NCBI RefSeq assembly: GCF_900130035.1
Contig: NZ_FQXQ01000006.1
Coordinates: forward strand, 106,025 to 170,024
DNA from: Wenyingzhuangia marina
GTDB taxonomy: Bacteria; Bacteroidota; Bacteroidia; Flavobacteriales; Flavobacteriaceae
DNA: 64,000 nucleotides
Reading direction: 5' to 3'
The translations under genes were made by a program, and so were the position numbers. The notes beneath the pieces are model-generated. The model saw only the letters and a program-made list of their open reading frames with translations, had not been told where the DNA came from and made no database searches. This document shows positions 28,078-36,329 of this stretch, one piece after another (the stretch's first letter is position 1; each line of letters starts with the position of its first letter).

Positions 28078-28110
28078 GAAAAGCCAAAACATGTTGTGTT
28101 TTGGCTTTTC
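28078..28110 (-). terminator. Terminator of accA
   Basis: A 14-bp perfect stem GAAAAGCCAAAACA/TGTTTTGGCTTTTC with a 5-nt loop, 20 bp past the accA stop. On the minus strand it is followed by TGTTTTTAAAA. Confidence 0.8.
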
Positions 28111-28129
28111 TTATAATTTATAAATTCTT

Positions 28130-29086
28130 TTAATTTTCTTGATAAACTCCCATGTTAGCGTATTTTTCAATACGTTCGTTTACCATCTTATCTACTTCCT
28201 TAGCCTCTAATTCCGCAAATAATCTAACAATCGTTTCTCTAACAGTATCAAAGGTTGTTTCTCTATCAGAATGCGCACCTCCAAGTGGTTCAGGAATAAC
28301 TCCATCAACCAAATTTAAAGCACTCATATCTTTAGAAGTTAATTTTAAAGCTGCAGCAGCTTTTTCTTTAAACTCCCAAGACCTCCATAAAATGGTAGAA
28401 CAATTTTCTGGAGAAATTACAGAATACCATGAGTTTTCCATCATTAATACTCTATCTCCAACACCAATTCCTAAAGCACCTCCAGAAGCTCCTTCTCCAA
28501 TAATTATAGTAATAATAGGAGTTTTTAACACACACATTTCAAAAATATTACGTGCAATTGCTTCACCTTGTCCACGCTCTTCTGCTTCTAAACCAGGATA
28601 AGCACCAGGAGTATCAACAAAAGTAACTACAGGAATTCCAAATTTTTCTGCCATACGCATTAAACGTAAAGCCTTTCTATATCCCTCTGGATTGGCCATT
28701 CCAAAGTTTCTGTATTGACGCATTTTGGTATTGATTCCTTTTTGCTGTCCAATAAACATAAAACTTTGATCTCCAATTTTCCCTAAACCTCCAACAATCG
28801 CTTTGTCATCCTTTACAGTTCTGTCACCATGTAACTCCATAAAAGTATCACCTGCCAATGCTTTGATATAATCTAAAGTATATGGTCTGTTTGGGTGTCT
28901 AGATAATTGTACTCTTTGCCAAGGGGTTAAATTCTCATAAATATCCTTTTTAAGATTGATAATTTTATCCTCAATCTCTTTACAAGTATTGGTTACATCA
29001 ACCTCACTTTCTTCACCAATTATGGCACATTTTTGTAACTGTTCTTCTAATTCCTTAATAGGTAATTCAAAATCCAAGTATTCCAT
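28130..29086 (-). CDS. accA: Acetyl-CoA carboxylase carboxyltransferase subunit alpha
   Basis: A 318-aa carboxyltransferase subunit that, with AccD, moves CO2 from carboxybiotin to acetyl-CoA in the first step of fatty-acid synthesis. Typical segments are PIKELEEQL at the N-terminus, ARHPNRP-like [38 protein letters not shown], and [12 protein letters not shown] followed by [16 protein letters not shown] used the second Met (29086), which gives the usual 318 aa. It is monocistronic, with its own promoter and terminator. accD and biotin subunits are not in this window. Confidence 0.95.
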   Translation of the reverse strand: MEYLDFELPIKELEEQLQKCAIIGEESEVDVTNTCKEIEDKIINLKKDIYENLTPWQRVQLSRHPNRPYTLDYIKALAGDTFMELHGDRTVKDDKAIVGGLGKIGDQSFMFIGQQKGINTKMRQYRNFGMANPEGYRKALRLMRMAEKFGIPVVTFVDTPGAYPGLEAEERGQGEAIARNIFEMCVLKTPIITIIIGEGASGGALGIGVGDRVLMMENSWYSVISPENCSTILWRSWEFKEKAAAALKLTSKDMSALNLVDGVIPEPLGGAHSDRETTFDTVRETIVRLFAELEAKEVDKMVNERIEKYANMGVYQEN

Positions 29087-29108
29087 CATTATAAATTTTG
29101 GCTAATGG

Positions 29109-29116
29109 CAAATATA
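29109..29116 (-). promoter_or_regulatory. -7 box of accA
   Basis: TATATTTG on the minus strand, 22 nt before the accA ATG. Confidence 0.55.
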
Positions 29117-29233
29117 GTAAGTTATACGGATTAACATTCTGTTTTATTTAATTTTTAATTAACATTATATAGACTTAACTTATGTCAGTTTTTAAAAATT
29201 GACTTACTTTGTAGATTATATAGATGATAGATT

Positions 29234-29974
29234 ATGGGAATATTTAACAATAAAATTGATATTACAGAACTCTACCCCAAAGGTTTTGTTGATATTCACT
29301 CTCATTTATTACCTGGAATAGATGATGGAGCCAAAAACATTGAAGATTCATTAGCATTAATTGAAAGATTGCAAAAGCAAGGAATTAATAATTTTAGAAT
29401 TACACCTCATGTTTTAGGAGGTGTTTGGGAAAATAGTTCTAGTGTTATTAAAGAAAAAGAAGCGGATTTAAGAAAAGTACTTAAAGAGAAAGGATTTGAC
29501 AATGTAAATATTCATGCAGCTGCAGAATACATGTTGGATGATCATTTTAGTGCTTTACTTGATAATAATGATATATTGCCTTTAAAGGACAAATATATTT
29601 TGGTAGAAATGTCATTTTTCAATCCTCCTTTTAACTTAGATGATCTTTTATTTCAAATTCAAGTAAAAGGTTATGTTCCAGTGTTGGCACATCCAGAACG
29701 ATATAATTATTATCATAATAATATGTCTCAATATGAAAAGTTAATTGAAGCTGGCTGTTTGTTTCAATTAAATCTATTGTCTTTAACTGAACAATATGGA
29801 AAACCCACTACTAAAATAGCCTATGAATTATTAAAAAAAGGAATGTATACCTTTACAGGGACAGATACACATCACAAAAGACACGTCCATTTAATGAACG
29901 AAATAGCAACAAAAAAGAATAAGAAATTGTTAACACCTTTATTTGAAAACAACATCAAAACATTTTCTTTTTAA
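29234..29974 (+). CDS. CpsB/CapC-type tyrosine-protein phosphatase (PHP domain)
   Basis: A 246-aa metal-dependent phosphatase of the PHP superfamily, like CpsB/YwqE, which dephosphorylates the BY-kinases controlling capsule and exopolysaccharide assembly. The metal-binding DIHSHLLPGIDDGA motif is at about 20-33, ITPHVLGG in the middle, LAHPERYNYY and GTDTHHKRHVH towards the C-terminus. All expected His and Asp ligands appear present. It is a single gene between accA and rluB. Its kinase partner is not in this window; the glycan cluster is about 25 kb away. Confidence 0.9.
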   Translation: MGIFNNKIDITELYPKGFVDIHSHLLPGIDDGAKNIEDSLALIERLQKQGINNFRITPHVLGGVWENSSSVIKEKEADLRKVLKEKGFDNVNIHAAAEYMLDDHFSALLDNNDILPLKDKYILVEMSFFNPPFNLDDLLFQIQVKGYVPVLAHPERYNYYHNNMSQYEKLIEAGCLFQLNLLSLTEQYGKPTTKIAYELLKKGMYTFTGTDTHHKRHVHLMNEIATKKNKKLLTPLFENNIKTFSF

Positions 29975-29980
29975 ACATAA

Positions 29981-30008
29981 AAAAACCTCAACAATTGTTG
30001 AGGTTTTT
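29981..30008. terminator. Bidirectional terminator
   Basis: A perfect 28-bp palindrome, AAAAACCTCAACAA and its complement, between the convergent phosphatase and rluB-like genes. Confidence 0.85.
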
Positions 30009-30013
30009 GTTTT

Positions 30014-30949
30014 TTATGAGTTATTAAGATTGATAACTTCTTGTTCCGTTAAATGTCTGTAATGACCTCTTGGTAAATCTTTCTTAGTTAAACCTGCAAA
30101 AATTACACGATCTAACTTGACTACTTTATATCCGAAGTGAGCAAATATTTTACGAACAATACGGTTACGTCCGGAGTGAATTTCTATTCCCACTTCATTT
30201 TTAGACTGTCCTTGTACATAAGCTACATCATCAACAAAAACTTTTTTATCGTCAATAATTGGTCCTTCTGAAATAGATTGTAAATCTTTTAAAGAAACTT
30301 TATTGTCTAAAGTAGCATGATACAATTTACGTTTGTTGTGTTTAGGATGTGTTAACTTTTTTGCCAATTCTCCATCATTCGTAAACAACAATAACCCTGT
30401 AGTATCTCTATCTAATCTACCTACTGGATAAATACGTTCTTTACATGCTTTACTCACAAGATCCATCACTGTTTTCCTACCTCTTTCATCTTCCATGGTA
30501 GTAATATAGTTCTTAGGTTTATTAAGTAAAACGTATCTTTTTGTCTCTGGATTGATTAATACATTGTCAAAACGAACTTCATCAGTTGGTTGTACTCTGT
30601 ATCCCATTTCGGTAATAATTTTACCATTTACAGTAGCACTTCCAGTTTCAATATAAGTATCAGCATCTCTACGAGAACATATTCCCGCATTAGAAATGTA
30701 TTTATTTAAACGAATTCCTGTTTGATTTGATGGAGTGCTAACCACTCTCTTTTTTGGAGCATCAGTTGCTGATGGTTTTGCCTTACTAAAAGATTTCTTT
30801 TTAGCAAATGGCTTTGCTCCTTCTTCATTTGTAGCATCTGCAGGTCTTTTAGTAAAACGTTTACTATTGGGTTTAAAATTACCAGAAGGTTTTCCTTTTC
30901 CTCCTTGACCTTGTTGTCGTCTTCCCGACGAGTTTTTATTTGTATTCAT
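30014..30949 (-). CDS. 23S rRNA pseudouridine synthase, RluB/RsuA family
   Basis: A 311-aa pseudouridine synthase. Residues about 1-75 are a basic, Gly/Lys/Ser-rich unstructured extension (SGRRQQGQGGKGK). An S4 RNA-binding domain follows (RLNKYISNAGICSRRDAD), then the catalytic domain with GRLDRDTTGLLLFTNDG (catalytic Asp) and the C-terminal RNRIVRKIFAHFGYKV. I chose the ATG at 30949 because a -7 box lies over the longer start at 30970. The RluB-like subgroup (U2605) is probable but not certain. Upstream is the UbiA gene; the own promoter suggests independent expression. Confidence 0.88.
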   Translation of the reverse strand: MNTNKNSSGRRQQGQGGKGKPSGNFKPNSKRFTKRPADATNEEGAKPFAKKKSFSKAKPSATDAPKKRVVSTPSNQTGIRLNKYISNAGICSRRDADTYIETGSATVNGKIITEMGYRVQPTDEVRFDNVLINPETKRYVLLNKPKNYITTMEDERGRKTVMDLVSKACKERIYPVGRLDRDTTGLLLFTNDGELAKKLTHPKHNKRKLYHATLDNKVSLKDLQSISEGPIIDDKKVFVDDVAYVQGQSKNEVGIEIHSGRNRIVRKIFAHFGYKVVKLDRVIFAGLTKKDLPRGHYRHLTEQEVINLNNS

Positions 30950-30967
30950 TTTATAAATTTTGTGTGG

Positions 30968-30975
30968 CAAAATTA
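30968..30975 (-). promoter_or_regulatory. -7 box of the pseudouridine synthase gene
   Basis: TAATTTTG on the minus strand, 18 nt before the ATG at 30949. It overlaps the alternative upstream start at 30970. Confidence 0.5.
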
Positions 30976-30997
30976 CGAAACAATCCGTAATAAAATA

Positions 30998-31912
30998 CTA
31001 TAATCTTACTTCATTTAATATCCTGATTAACAATACAGAAGTATCAATTAAAGAAAGACTAAAAACCCCAATCACCAACACGACTCTTAAAAAGTTATGC
31101 AGTAAAAAATAATGTTTATTCTTTTTAGCCTTAATTAACAAGACCAAAAATAAAGGCCCCCAAAAAACACTTGTATAAAAATAGTATTTCATAACCCCAA
31201 CCTCTGGAAATCTTAATAAAAAATAAGTAGGGATTGTTAATAAAATCAATAAAACATATACGTATGTTTTGACCTTACGATCACCATATTTTAATACCAA
31301 TGTTTCTCTATTATTTAACAAAGCACCTTTGGCTCTTTCAAAATCTTTGATCAATTCCTTTAATAAAATCAACAAATACAAATACAATCCATGGGTAATA
31401 ATTAATTCTGAAATATTTTCGTAATAAACAAAAATCACAAAAAAGGGCAAGACATCTAAAATAGAAACTGATAGAATTCTTATTAGTGGATACCTTTGAA
31501 GTTTGTGAGAATACAACCATATTAAGAATATATAACCTCCAAAAAACACTCCTGCTTTCCATGAAATGATCATTCCAAAAACAAAGGCAATAAAGTTTAA
31601 AGTAAAGTAAACTTGAAGTTTGGTTGTTTGGCTAACCCAGTTGCCTATTTGCGTCTTAACGGGTTTGTTAATAGCATCGATAGGAGCATCATAAAAATCG
31701 TTGATAATATACCCCGCTGAAACCACACTAATGGTTGACAGAACAACAAGATGTAAATGCCAATCTAACAACACCTCTCTTAAAGGTTGATTGACAGCAA
31801 ACACAAAAATAGCAGCTAAATATTGTGCTACCGTTAAAAGCATAATATTGTAACCTCTAACGACTGAAAATAATGCTAAAAATTTATGCCTTTTTGTGGC
31901 TGCTTTATCCAT
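30998..31912 (-). CDS. UbiA family prenyltransferase (geranylgeranylglycerol-phosphate type)
   Basis: A 304-aa membrane prenyltransferase with about eight or nine hydrophobic helices. The first Asp-rich motif is NDFYDAPIDAINKP, which binds prenyl diphosphate through magnesium. The second is in KELIKDFERAKGA. Flavobacterial homologues are commonly annotated as geranylgeranylglycerol-phosphate geranylgeranyltransferase; ubiquinone- or menaquinone-type acceptors cannot be excluded. It lies 13 bp downstream of mevalonate kinase, tying it to isoprenoid supply. The basic tail differs from quinone-type MenA enzymes. Confidence 0.82.
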   Translation of the reverse strand: MDKAATKRHKFLALFSVVRGYNIMLLTVAQYLAAIFVFAVNQPLREVLLDWHLHLVVLSTISVVSAGYIINDFYDAPIDAINKPVKTQIGNWVSQTTKLQVYFTLNFIAFVFGMIISWKAGVFFGGYIFLIWLYSHKLQRYPLIRILSVSILDVLPFFVIFVYYENISELIITHGLYLYLLILLKELIKDFERAKGALLNNRETLVLKYGDRKVKTYVYVLLILLTIPTYFLLRFPEVGVMKYYFYTSVFWGPLFLVLLIKAKKNKHYFLLHNFLRVVLVIGVFSLSLIDTSVLLIRILNEVRL

Positions 31913-31925
31913 AATTGGTTAGATT

Positions 31926-32852
31926 TTAAAATCTATAAACCAATTCTAAATGATGACCTGCTAAAGAAGTTTTTGCTTTTTCAAAATCTGCAGCAAATCC
32001 TAAAATATAGCCTCCACCACCAGAACCACAAAGTTTTAAATAATAGTCATTAGAATCAATTCCTTTTTTCCATAAATCATGGAATTGCTTAGGAATCATT
32101 GGCTTAAAATGATGTAAAACTACTTTTGATAATTTTTTCACATTTCCAAATAATTCTTTTGCATCACCACGTAAAAAGTTATCGATACAAGCGTCTGTAT
32201 GAATCACAAACTCTTCACTTAACATTTTACGAAAACCTTCGTTCTTCATTTTTTTCATAAAAATGTTTACCATTGGTTCCGTTTCTCCTATTATTTTTGA
32301 GTCTAATAAAAACACTGCTCCCTTTCCATTTTGTTGATAAGGGATGCCTACTGACTCAATATCGTTCTTTGATTGAATTAAAATAGGTAAGCTTAAATAA
32401 CTATTTAAAGGATCTAAACCTGAACTTGTTCCGTGGAAAAAAGATTCCATCAAACCAAAAACTGTTTTTAGCTTTAATAATTTATCCTTGGTTAAGTTTT
32501 CTAAAACTGTAATTTTATCTTTTGCATATTGATCGTAAATAGCAGCAACTATAGCTCCTGAACTACCTACTCCATATCCTTGAGGAATGCTAGATTCAAA
32601 ATACATTCCATCTGCTAAATCTTTTTCTAATTGCACCAAATCAAAAGAAACCAAATCTGTATCTAGTTCTTTTAAGTAATTTAAATACTTAACTAAGTTT
32701 TGATTAGATTTTAATTTATCTCCTTCTAAAACATCTGCTAATTTAAAAGCTCCTTTAAAAGAATTATAAGGAATGGCTAAGCCTTTAGAATCTTTGATAA
32801 TTCCATACTCCCCAAACAGCAAAATTTTTGCATAAAATAATGGTCCTTTCAT
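31926..32852 (-). CDS. Mevalonate kinase (GHMP kinase family)
   Basis: A 308-aa GHMP-family kinase. The N-terminus KILLFGEYGIIKDSKGLAIP is the mevalonate-kinase-type substrate loop. The ATP-binding motif is GYGVGSSGAIVAA (motif 2), and the C-terminal motif 3 is KLCGSGGGGYILGF. It phosphorylates mevalonate in the mevalonate route to isopentenyl diphosphate, used by some Bacteroidota instead of MEP. Neighbours (mevalonate decarboxylase upstream, UbiA downstream) support this over galactokinase or homoserine kinase. An internal promoter box lies ahead of it at 32895-32902. Confidence 0.87.
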   Translation of the reverse strand: MKGPLFYAKILLFGEYGIIKDSKGLAIPYNSFKGAFKLADVLEGDKLKSNQNLVKYLNYLKELDTDLVSFDLVQLEKDLADGMYFESSIPQGYGVGSSGAIVAAIYDQYAKDKITVLENLTKDKLLKLKTVFGLMESFFHGTSSGLDPLNSYLSLPILIQSKNDIESVGIPYQQNGKGAVFLLDSKIIGETEPMVNIFMKKMKNEGFRKMLSEEFVIHTDACIDNFLRGDAKELFGNVKKLSKVVLHHFKPMIPKQFHDLWKKGIDSNDYYLKLCGSGGGGYILGFAADFEKAKTSLAGHHLELVYRF

Positions 32853-32871
32853 AGTTTAGTTTTTTGTACAA

Positions 32872-32898
32872 TTTGCATTGCACAATGAACAATGCAAA
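32872..32898. repeat. Inverted repeat between mevalonate kinase and decarboxylase genes
   Basis: TTTGCATTG, 9-nt spacer, CAATGCAAA: perfect 9-bp arms. A second dyad AACAATTA-T-TAATTGTT follows at 32903-32919. Confidence 0.6.
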
Positions 32899-32902
32899 GA
32901 TA
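32895..32902 (-). promoter_or_regulatory. -7 box of mevalonate kinase
   Basis: TATCTTTG on the minus strand, overlapping one arm of the inverted repeat. It lies 42 nt before the ATG at 32852. Confidence 0.45.
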
Positions 32903-32924
32903 AACAATTATTAATTGTTAATAA

Positions 32925-34010
32925 CTAGATTTTTAATTGTTTAGCACCACTTCCTACACAATCGTGAATAAATGATTTGTCTTTACAATAGATGGCGAGT
33001 TTACTTTTAATAAATTCTTGTACAGCTTCTTTTTCAATTTCAGGATACAACAAATGCACATTTGCACCAGCATCTAAAGTAAAACACAATTTACTTCCAG
33101 TCTTTTTTCTATACGTCCAAACCTTATTAATTACTTCCAATGTGTTTGGTTTCATTAAAATAAAATATGGATGGCTAGTCATCATCATAGCGTGCAAAGT
33201 CAACGCTTCACTTTCTACCAATTCAATAAACTGATCTACATCGCTATTGGCAAAAATGTCTTTTATTTTGTTGATGTTCTCTTGTGCTTGTAAAAAACGT
33301 TGTTCTGCAAACGGATGTCCATGCATTAAATTATGACCAACTGTACTACTTACTTGTTTTTCTCCTTTATCAATTAATAAAATTGTGTCTTGATAATTTT
33401 TAAAAATAGAAGCAACCCCATCTACATAAGGAATTCCATATAAATCTGAACTCCCTTCAATATTCTCATGAGCTCCCCAAACAACAATATCACCTTTTAC
33501 ACTCCTACATGCACTTCCAGAACCCAAACGAGCTAAAAAGGAGGCTTTTTGATAAAATGCTTCTTCAGTTAAATTAATATTGATCTCTTTTTCTATACTC
33601 ATTAAACACAAAGCGATGGCACTCATTCCACTTGCCGACGAAGCAATTCCACTACTATGAGGGAAAGAATTTTTAGTATCAATTACAAATGTATATTCTC
33701 TTAAAAAAGGAACATATCGTTCTATTCTTTTGAAAAAAGTTTCAATTTTTGGTTTAAAGTCTTCTTCTTCTTTGCCATCTAAAATTACTTTAAAATCATA
33801 AGTTCCTTTTACATCTTTCCTTTTTCCATAGGTTAAAGTTGTGGTGGTATGACAGTTAGATAAAGTAAAACTGATTGAGGTATTTTCTGGTAATTGAGGA
33901 TTTTTCTTCCCCCAGTATTTTACTAAAGCGATATTACTTGGGGTTTGCCAAGTAACTTTTCCAGATTCTTTACTTGCGGCTAAAGACTTAGGGATAAATT
34001 TTTGCTCCAT
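32925..34010 (-). CDS. Diphosphomevalonate decarboxylase
   Basis: A 361-aa GHMP-fold enzyme that decarboxylates mevalonate diphosphate to isopentenyl diphosphate. The hallmark NIALVKYWGKK is near residue 26, followed by ENTSISFTLS. The phosphate loop is PHSSGIASSASGMSAIAL, with the catalytic Asp region LDAGANVHLLY near the C-terminus. In Bacteroidota some homologues act on phosphomevalonate or related substrates, so the exact substrate needs assay. It is the first gene of the cluster decarboxylase, kinase, UbiA. Confidence 0.9.
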   Translation of the reverse strand: MEQKFIPKSLAASKESGKVTWQTPSNIALVKYWGKKNPQLPENTSISFTLSNCHTTTTLTYGKRKDVKGTYDFKVILDGKEEEDFKPKIETFFKRIERYVPFLREYTFVIDTKNSFPHSSGIASSASGMSAIALCLMSIEKEININLTEEAFYQKASFLARLGSGSACRSVKGDIVVWGAHENIEGSSDLYGIPYVDGVASIFKNYQDTILLIDKGEKQVSSTVGHNLMHGHPFAEQRFLQAQENINKIKDIFANSDVDQFIELVESEALTLHAMMMTSHPYFILMKPNTLEVINKVWTYRKKTGSKLCFTLDAGANVHLLYPEIEKEAVQEFIKSKLAIYCKDKSFIHDCVGSGAKQLKI

Positions 34011-34123
34011 TGCAAATGTCTATTTTTTAATAACCATAAACCTAAGTTTTATAGTTGATATGTGAAAATTTTAATCTTGATTTTTATCTACGCAAATCAC
34101 ATTCCAAAGTTTTATAGATTGGC

Positions 34124-34131
34124 TATATTTG
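34124..34131 (+). promoter_or_regulatory. -7 box just before a short gene
   Basis: TATATTTG ends 5 nt before the ATG at 34137, so the transcript would be leaderless or nearly so. Confidence 0.45.
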
Positions 34132-34136
34132 CATTT

Positions 34137-34370
34137 ATGAGAAAATTAAAATTGATTTGGGATTTTAGAGGAGCAACGGGTTTAGGAACTGCTAAACACC
34201 ATTGCATACATTTAAAAGAATTTGCTGAATTAGAAAAACTTAATTACCACCTTATCGATCATCAAGAAGTAAACGACATGTGGTCAACTGCTTTTATTGT
34301 AGTTGACGAAGCCGACATGAAAATTTACAGAGATGCTTTAAAACCTCACAGAGGAGAAGTTTTTGAATAA
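34137..34370 (+). CDS. Conserved small hypothetical protein (77 aa)
   Basis: A 77-aa cytosolic protein starting MRKLKLIWDFRG. It has HHCIHLKEFAELEKL in the middle and a conserved-looking tail ALKPHRGEVFE. I recognise it as a type of small protein seen in other flavobacteria but know no function. The frame opens further upstream at 34062, but that part is hydrophobic noise covering the promoter, so the ATG at 34137 is used. It is a single gene between mvaD (divergent) and a flavoprotein gene (convergent). The Cys/His pattern CIH plus HH could bind a metal, but this is a guess. Confidence 0.7.
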   Translation: MRKLKLIWDFRGATGLGTAKHHCIHLKEFAELEKLNYHLIDHQEVNDMWSTAFIVVDEADMKIYRDALKPHRGEVFE

Positions 34371-34390
34371 TGGTTAAATATATTAATAAC

Positions 34391-34407
34391 CGATTAAACA
34401 ACTCAAC
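34391..34407 (-). repeat. 17-bp dispersed repeat, copy 3
   Basis: The minus strand reads GTTGAGTTGTTTAATCG. It lies in the spacer between two convergent genes and differs from the copy at 7858-7874 at one base. Confidence 0.5.
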
Positions 34408-34416
34408 AATTAACTT

Positions 34417-35637
34417 TTAATAAGCAATCGCCTCAGAAATTACCCAGCCACCTGTCCAAGCATTTTGGAAATTAAACCCACCTGTAACAGCATCAATATT
34501 TAAAATTTCACCGGCAAAAAATAAATTTTCGTGGAGTTTACTTTCAAACTTTTTAAAGTTTACTTCTTTTAATTTAACACCTCCAGCCGTTACAAATTCA
34601 TCCTTAAAAGTACTTTTTCCTTGAGCATGAAAAACGGTAGCTGTTAATTTTTCGGCTAACAACTCTAAACTTTTATTAGAAACATCTGCCCATTTGGTTT
34701 GTCCATCCATTTTACAAACTTCTAAAAATCGAGACCATAAACGTTTACTAATGGTTTCAAACGGACTTCGTTTTTCTAAAATTGATTTTACTTCTGTCTT
34801 TTTGGTTTTAAATAACACATCCAACGCTTGTTGTTTGTTACAACTTAACCAATTAACAATTACCTGATATTGATACTCTTTTTCTGCCAACAAAACAGCT
34901 CCAAATGCTGATAGTTTTAACACTGCTGGACCACTAGTTCCCCAATGGGTAATTAACAAAGGGCCTGTACTTTTTAATTTGGTGTCTTTTATAGAAACTT
35001 CAACATTTTGAACGGCTACTCCAGGCAAATCAACCAATAAAGGATCTTTAATATTAAAGGTAAATAAAGAGGGAACTGGTTCTACAACTGTATGTTCCAA
35101 ATCCGTTAATAATTTCCACATGGGTTTACTGCTTCCTGCTGTTACTACCAATTTATCACAAGTATACTCATTATGATTGGTAATAACTTTCCATATTTCA
35201 TTTTCTATTTTTTGAAAACTAGAAACTCCTTCACTTTTTTTAATGTCAATCCCTAAATCTTGAGTGGCATTTAAAAAACAATCAATAATAGATTGTGAAG
35301 AATTTGATTCCGGAAAAATACGATTATCGGCTTCTATTTTTAGAGGCACTCCCCTTTTTTCAAACCACTCCATGGTATCACCTGTCATAAACTGATGAAA
35401 AGGACCCAACAATTCTCGTTTCCCACGAGGGTAAAATTCTGTTAATTCTTTAGGATCAAAACAAGCGTGGGTTACATTACAACGACCTCCTCCTGAAATT
35501 TTTACTTTTTGTAAAACTTCTTTTCCTTTTTCTAGAATACAAACAGATAAATCTCCATTTTTTTCTTTGGCATTAATAGCCGTAAAAAAACCTGCTGCTC
35601 CTCCTCCAATAATAATTACGTTGTAATGTTTTGTCAT
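34417..35637 (-). CDS. NAD(P)/FAD-dependent oxidoreductase, HI0933/YhiN family
   Basis: A 406-aa flavoprotein. The N-terminal Rossmann motif is IIIGGGAAGFFTAINA, followed by KISGGGRCNVTHA, the family signature. The C-terminal ETVTAGGV-like EFVTAGGVKL and FAGEILNIDAVTGGFNFQ complete the FAD fold. Family members are of uncertain function; some (BaiN-like) act on steroids. It lies 3 bp after the HAD phosphatase gene and is probably in one operon with it and the sugar-lactone oxidase. Confidence 0.87.
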   Translation of the reverse strand: MTKHYNVIIIGGGAAGFFTAINAKEKNGDLSVCILEKGKEVLQKVKISGGGRCNVTHACFDPKELTEFYPRGKRELLGPFHQFMTGDTMEWFEKRGVPLKIEADNRIFPESNSSQSIIDCFLNATQDLGIDIKKSEGVSSFQKIENEIWKVITNHNEYTCDKLVVTAGSSKPMWKLLTDLEHTVVEPVPSLFTFNIKDPLLVDLPGVAVQNVEVSIKDTKLKSTGPLLITHWGTSGPAVLKLSAFGAVLLAEKEYQYQVIVNWLSCNKQQALDVLFKTKKTEVKSILEKRSPFETISKRLWSRFLEVCKMDGQTKWADVSNKSLELLAEKLTATVFHAQGKSTFKDEFVTAGGVKLKEVNFKKFESKLHENLFFAGEILNIDAVTGGFNFQNAWTGGWVISEAIAY

Positions 35638-35640
35638 ATT

Positions 35641-36306
35641 TTACAAAGATACAATCTCTTGATAAGCTTCTAATAAGGTTGGAAAAACTTTTACAGCCCC
35701 ATTGGCTAACAATTGTTCTTCAGTATATTCAGTGGTTAACCCAACAGCTATCATTCCAGTCGCGGCTGCAGCTCTAATTCCTGTTAAACTATCTTCAAAA
35801 ATAAGCGTTTGCTTAAAATCTTCTTCTTTTACACCAAGTTGTTTGGCTAAAGTTAAATAAGGTAGCGGACTTGGCTTAGGTTCTGGAAACAAATCAACTC
35901 CCATACAAACCTTAAAATCAGCTCCCGTTTGCTTTACGGCATGTATTACAAAATCGGTATAAGCGTTACTCGCAATTCCATGTGGAATGTTGTGATCTGC
36001 TAAAAACTTTTGAATTTCATTCACTCCAGGTAACAAGTCTGGTGGAACTGAAGTAGTTACAATATGTTTCTGTTTTAATTTATTTACTTCTGATGCTTTG
36101 CTAATATCTCCTCCAAACTCTGCAAAATATTCTGCTATTTTATAAGGAGCTACTCCAGCATGAGTATCTCTTGGAAAAGGACAAATTTCTTTATCAAATA
36201 CTTCTCTAAAAGCATTGGTCCATGCAGACATATGACATTTAACACTATCTACAATGACACCGTCAAAATCAAACAAAACGGCTTTTGGAAATGGAAGTTT
36301 ATTCAT
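35641..36306 (-). CDS. HAD family phosphatase, beta-phosphoglucomutase-like
   Basis: A 221-aa HAD hydrolase of subfamily IA. Motif I is LFDFDGVIVDS (nucleophile Asp and acid/base Asp), followed by the helical cap (about 20-90). Motif II is GIASNAYTDF, motif III near GVKEEDF, and motif IV is LIFEDSLTGIRAA. It resembles phosphatases or mutases for sugar phosphates. It lies 23 bp after the FAD oxidase and 3 bp before the flavoprotein gene. A role in sugar or sugar-acid metabolism with the oxidase is plausible. Confidence 0.87.
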   Translation of the reverse strand: MNKLPFPKAVLFDFDGVIVDSVKCHMSAWTNAFREVFDKEICPFPRDTHAGVAPYKIAEYFAEFGGDISKASEVNKLKQKHIVTTSVPPDLLPGVNEIQKFLADHNIPHGIASNAYTDFVIHAVKQTGADFKVCMGVDLFPEPKPSPLPYLTLAKQLGVKEEDFKQTLIFEDSLTGIRAAAATGMIAVGLTTEYTEEQLLANGAVKVFPTLLEAYQEIVSL

Positions 36307-36329
36307 GGTATATTTCTTAAGAATGAAAA

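Noticed and set aside
28152..28601. 149-aa frame opposite accA
   Set aside because: Shadow of the conserved accA coding strand, with no family resemblance.
31338..31562. 74-aa frame on the same strand within the UbiA gene
   Set aside because: Out-of-frame shadow inside a well-supported membrane protein.
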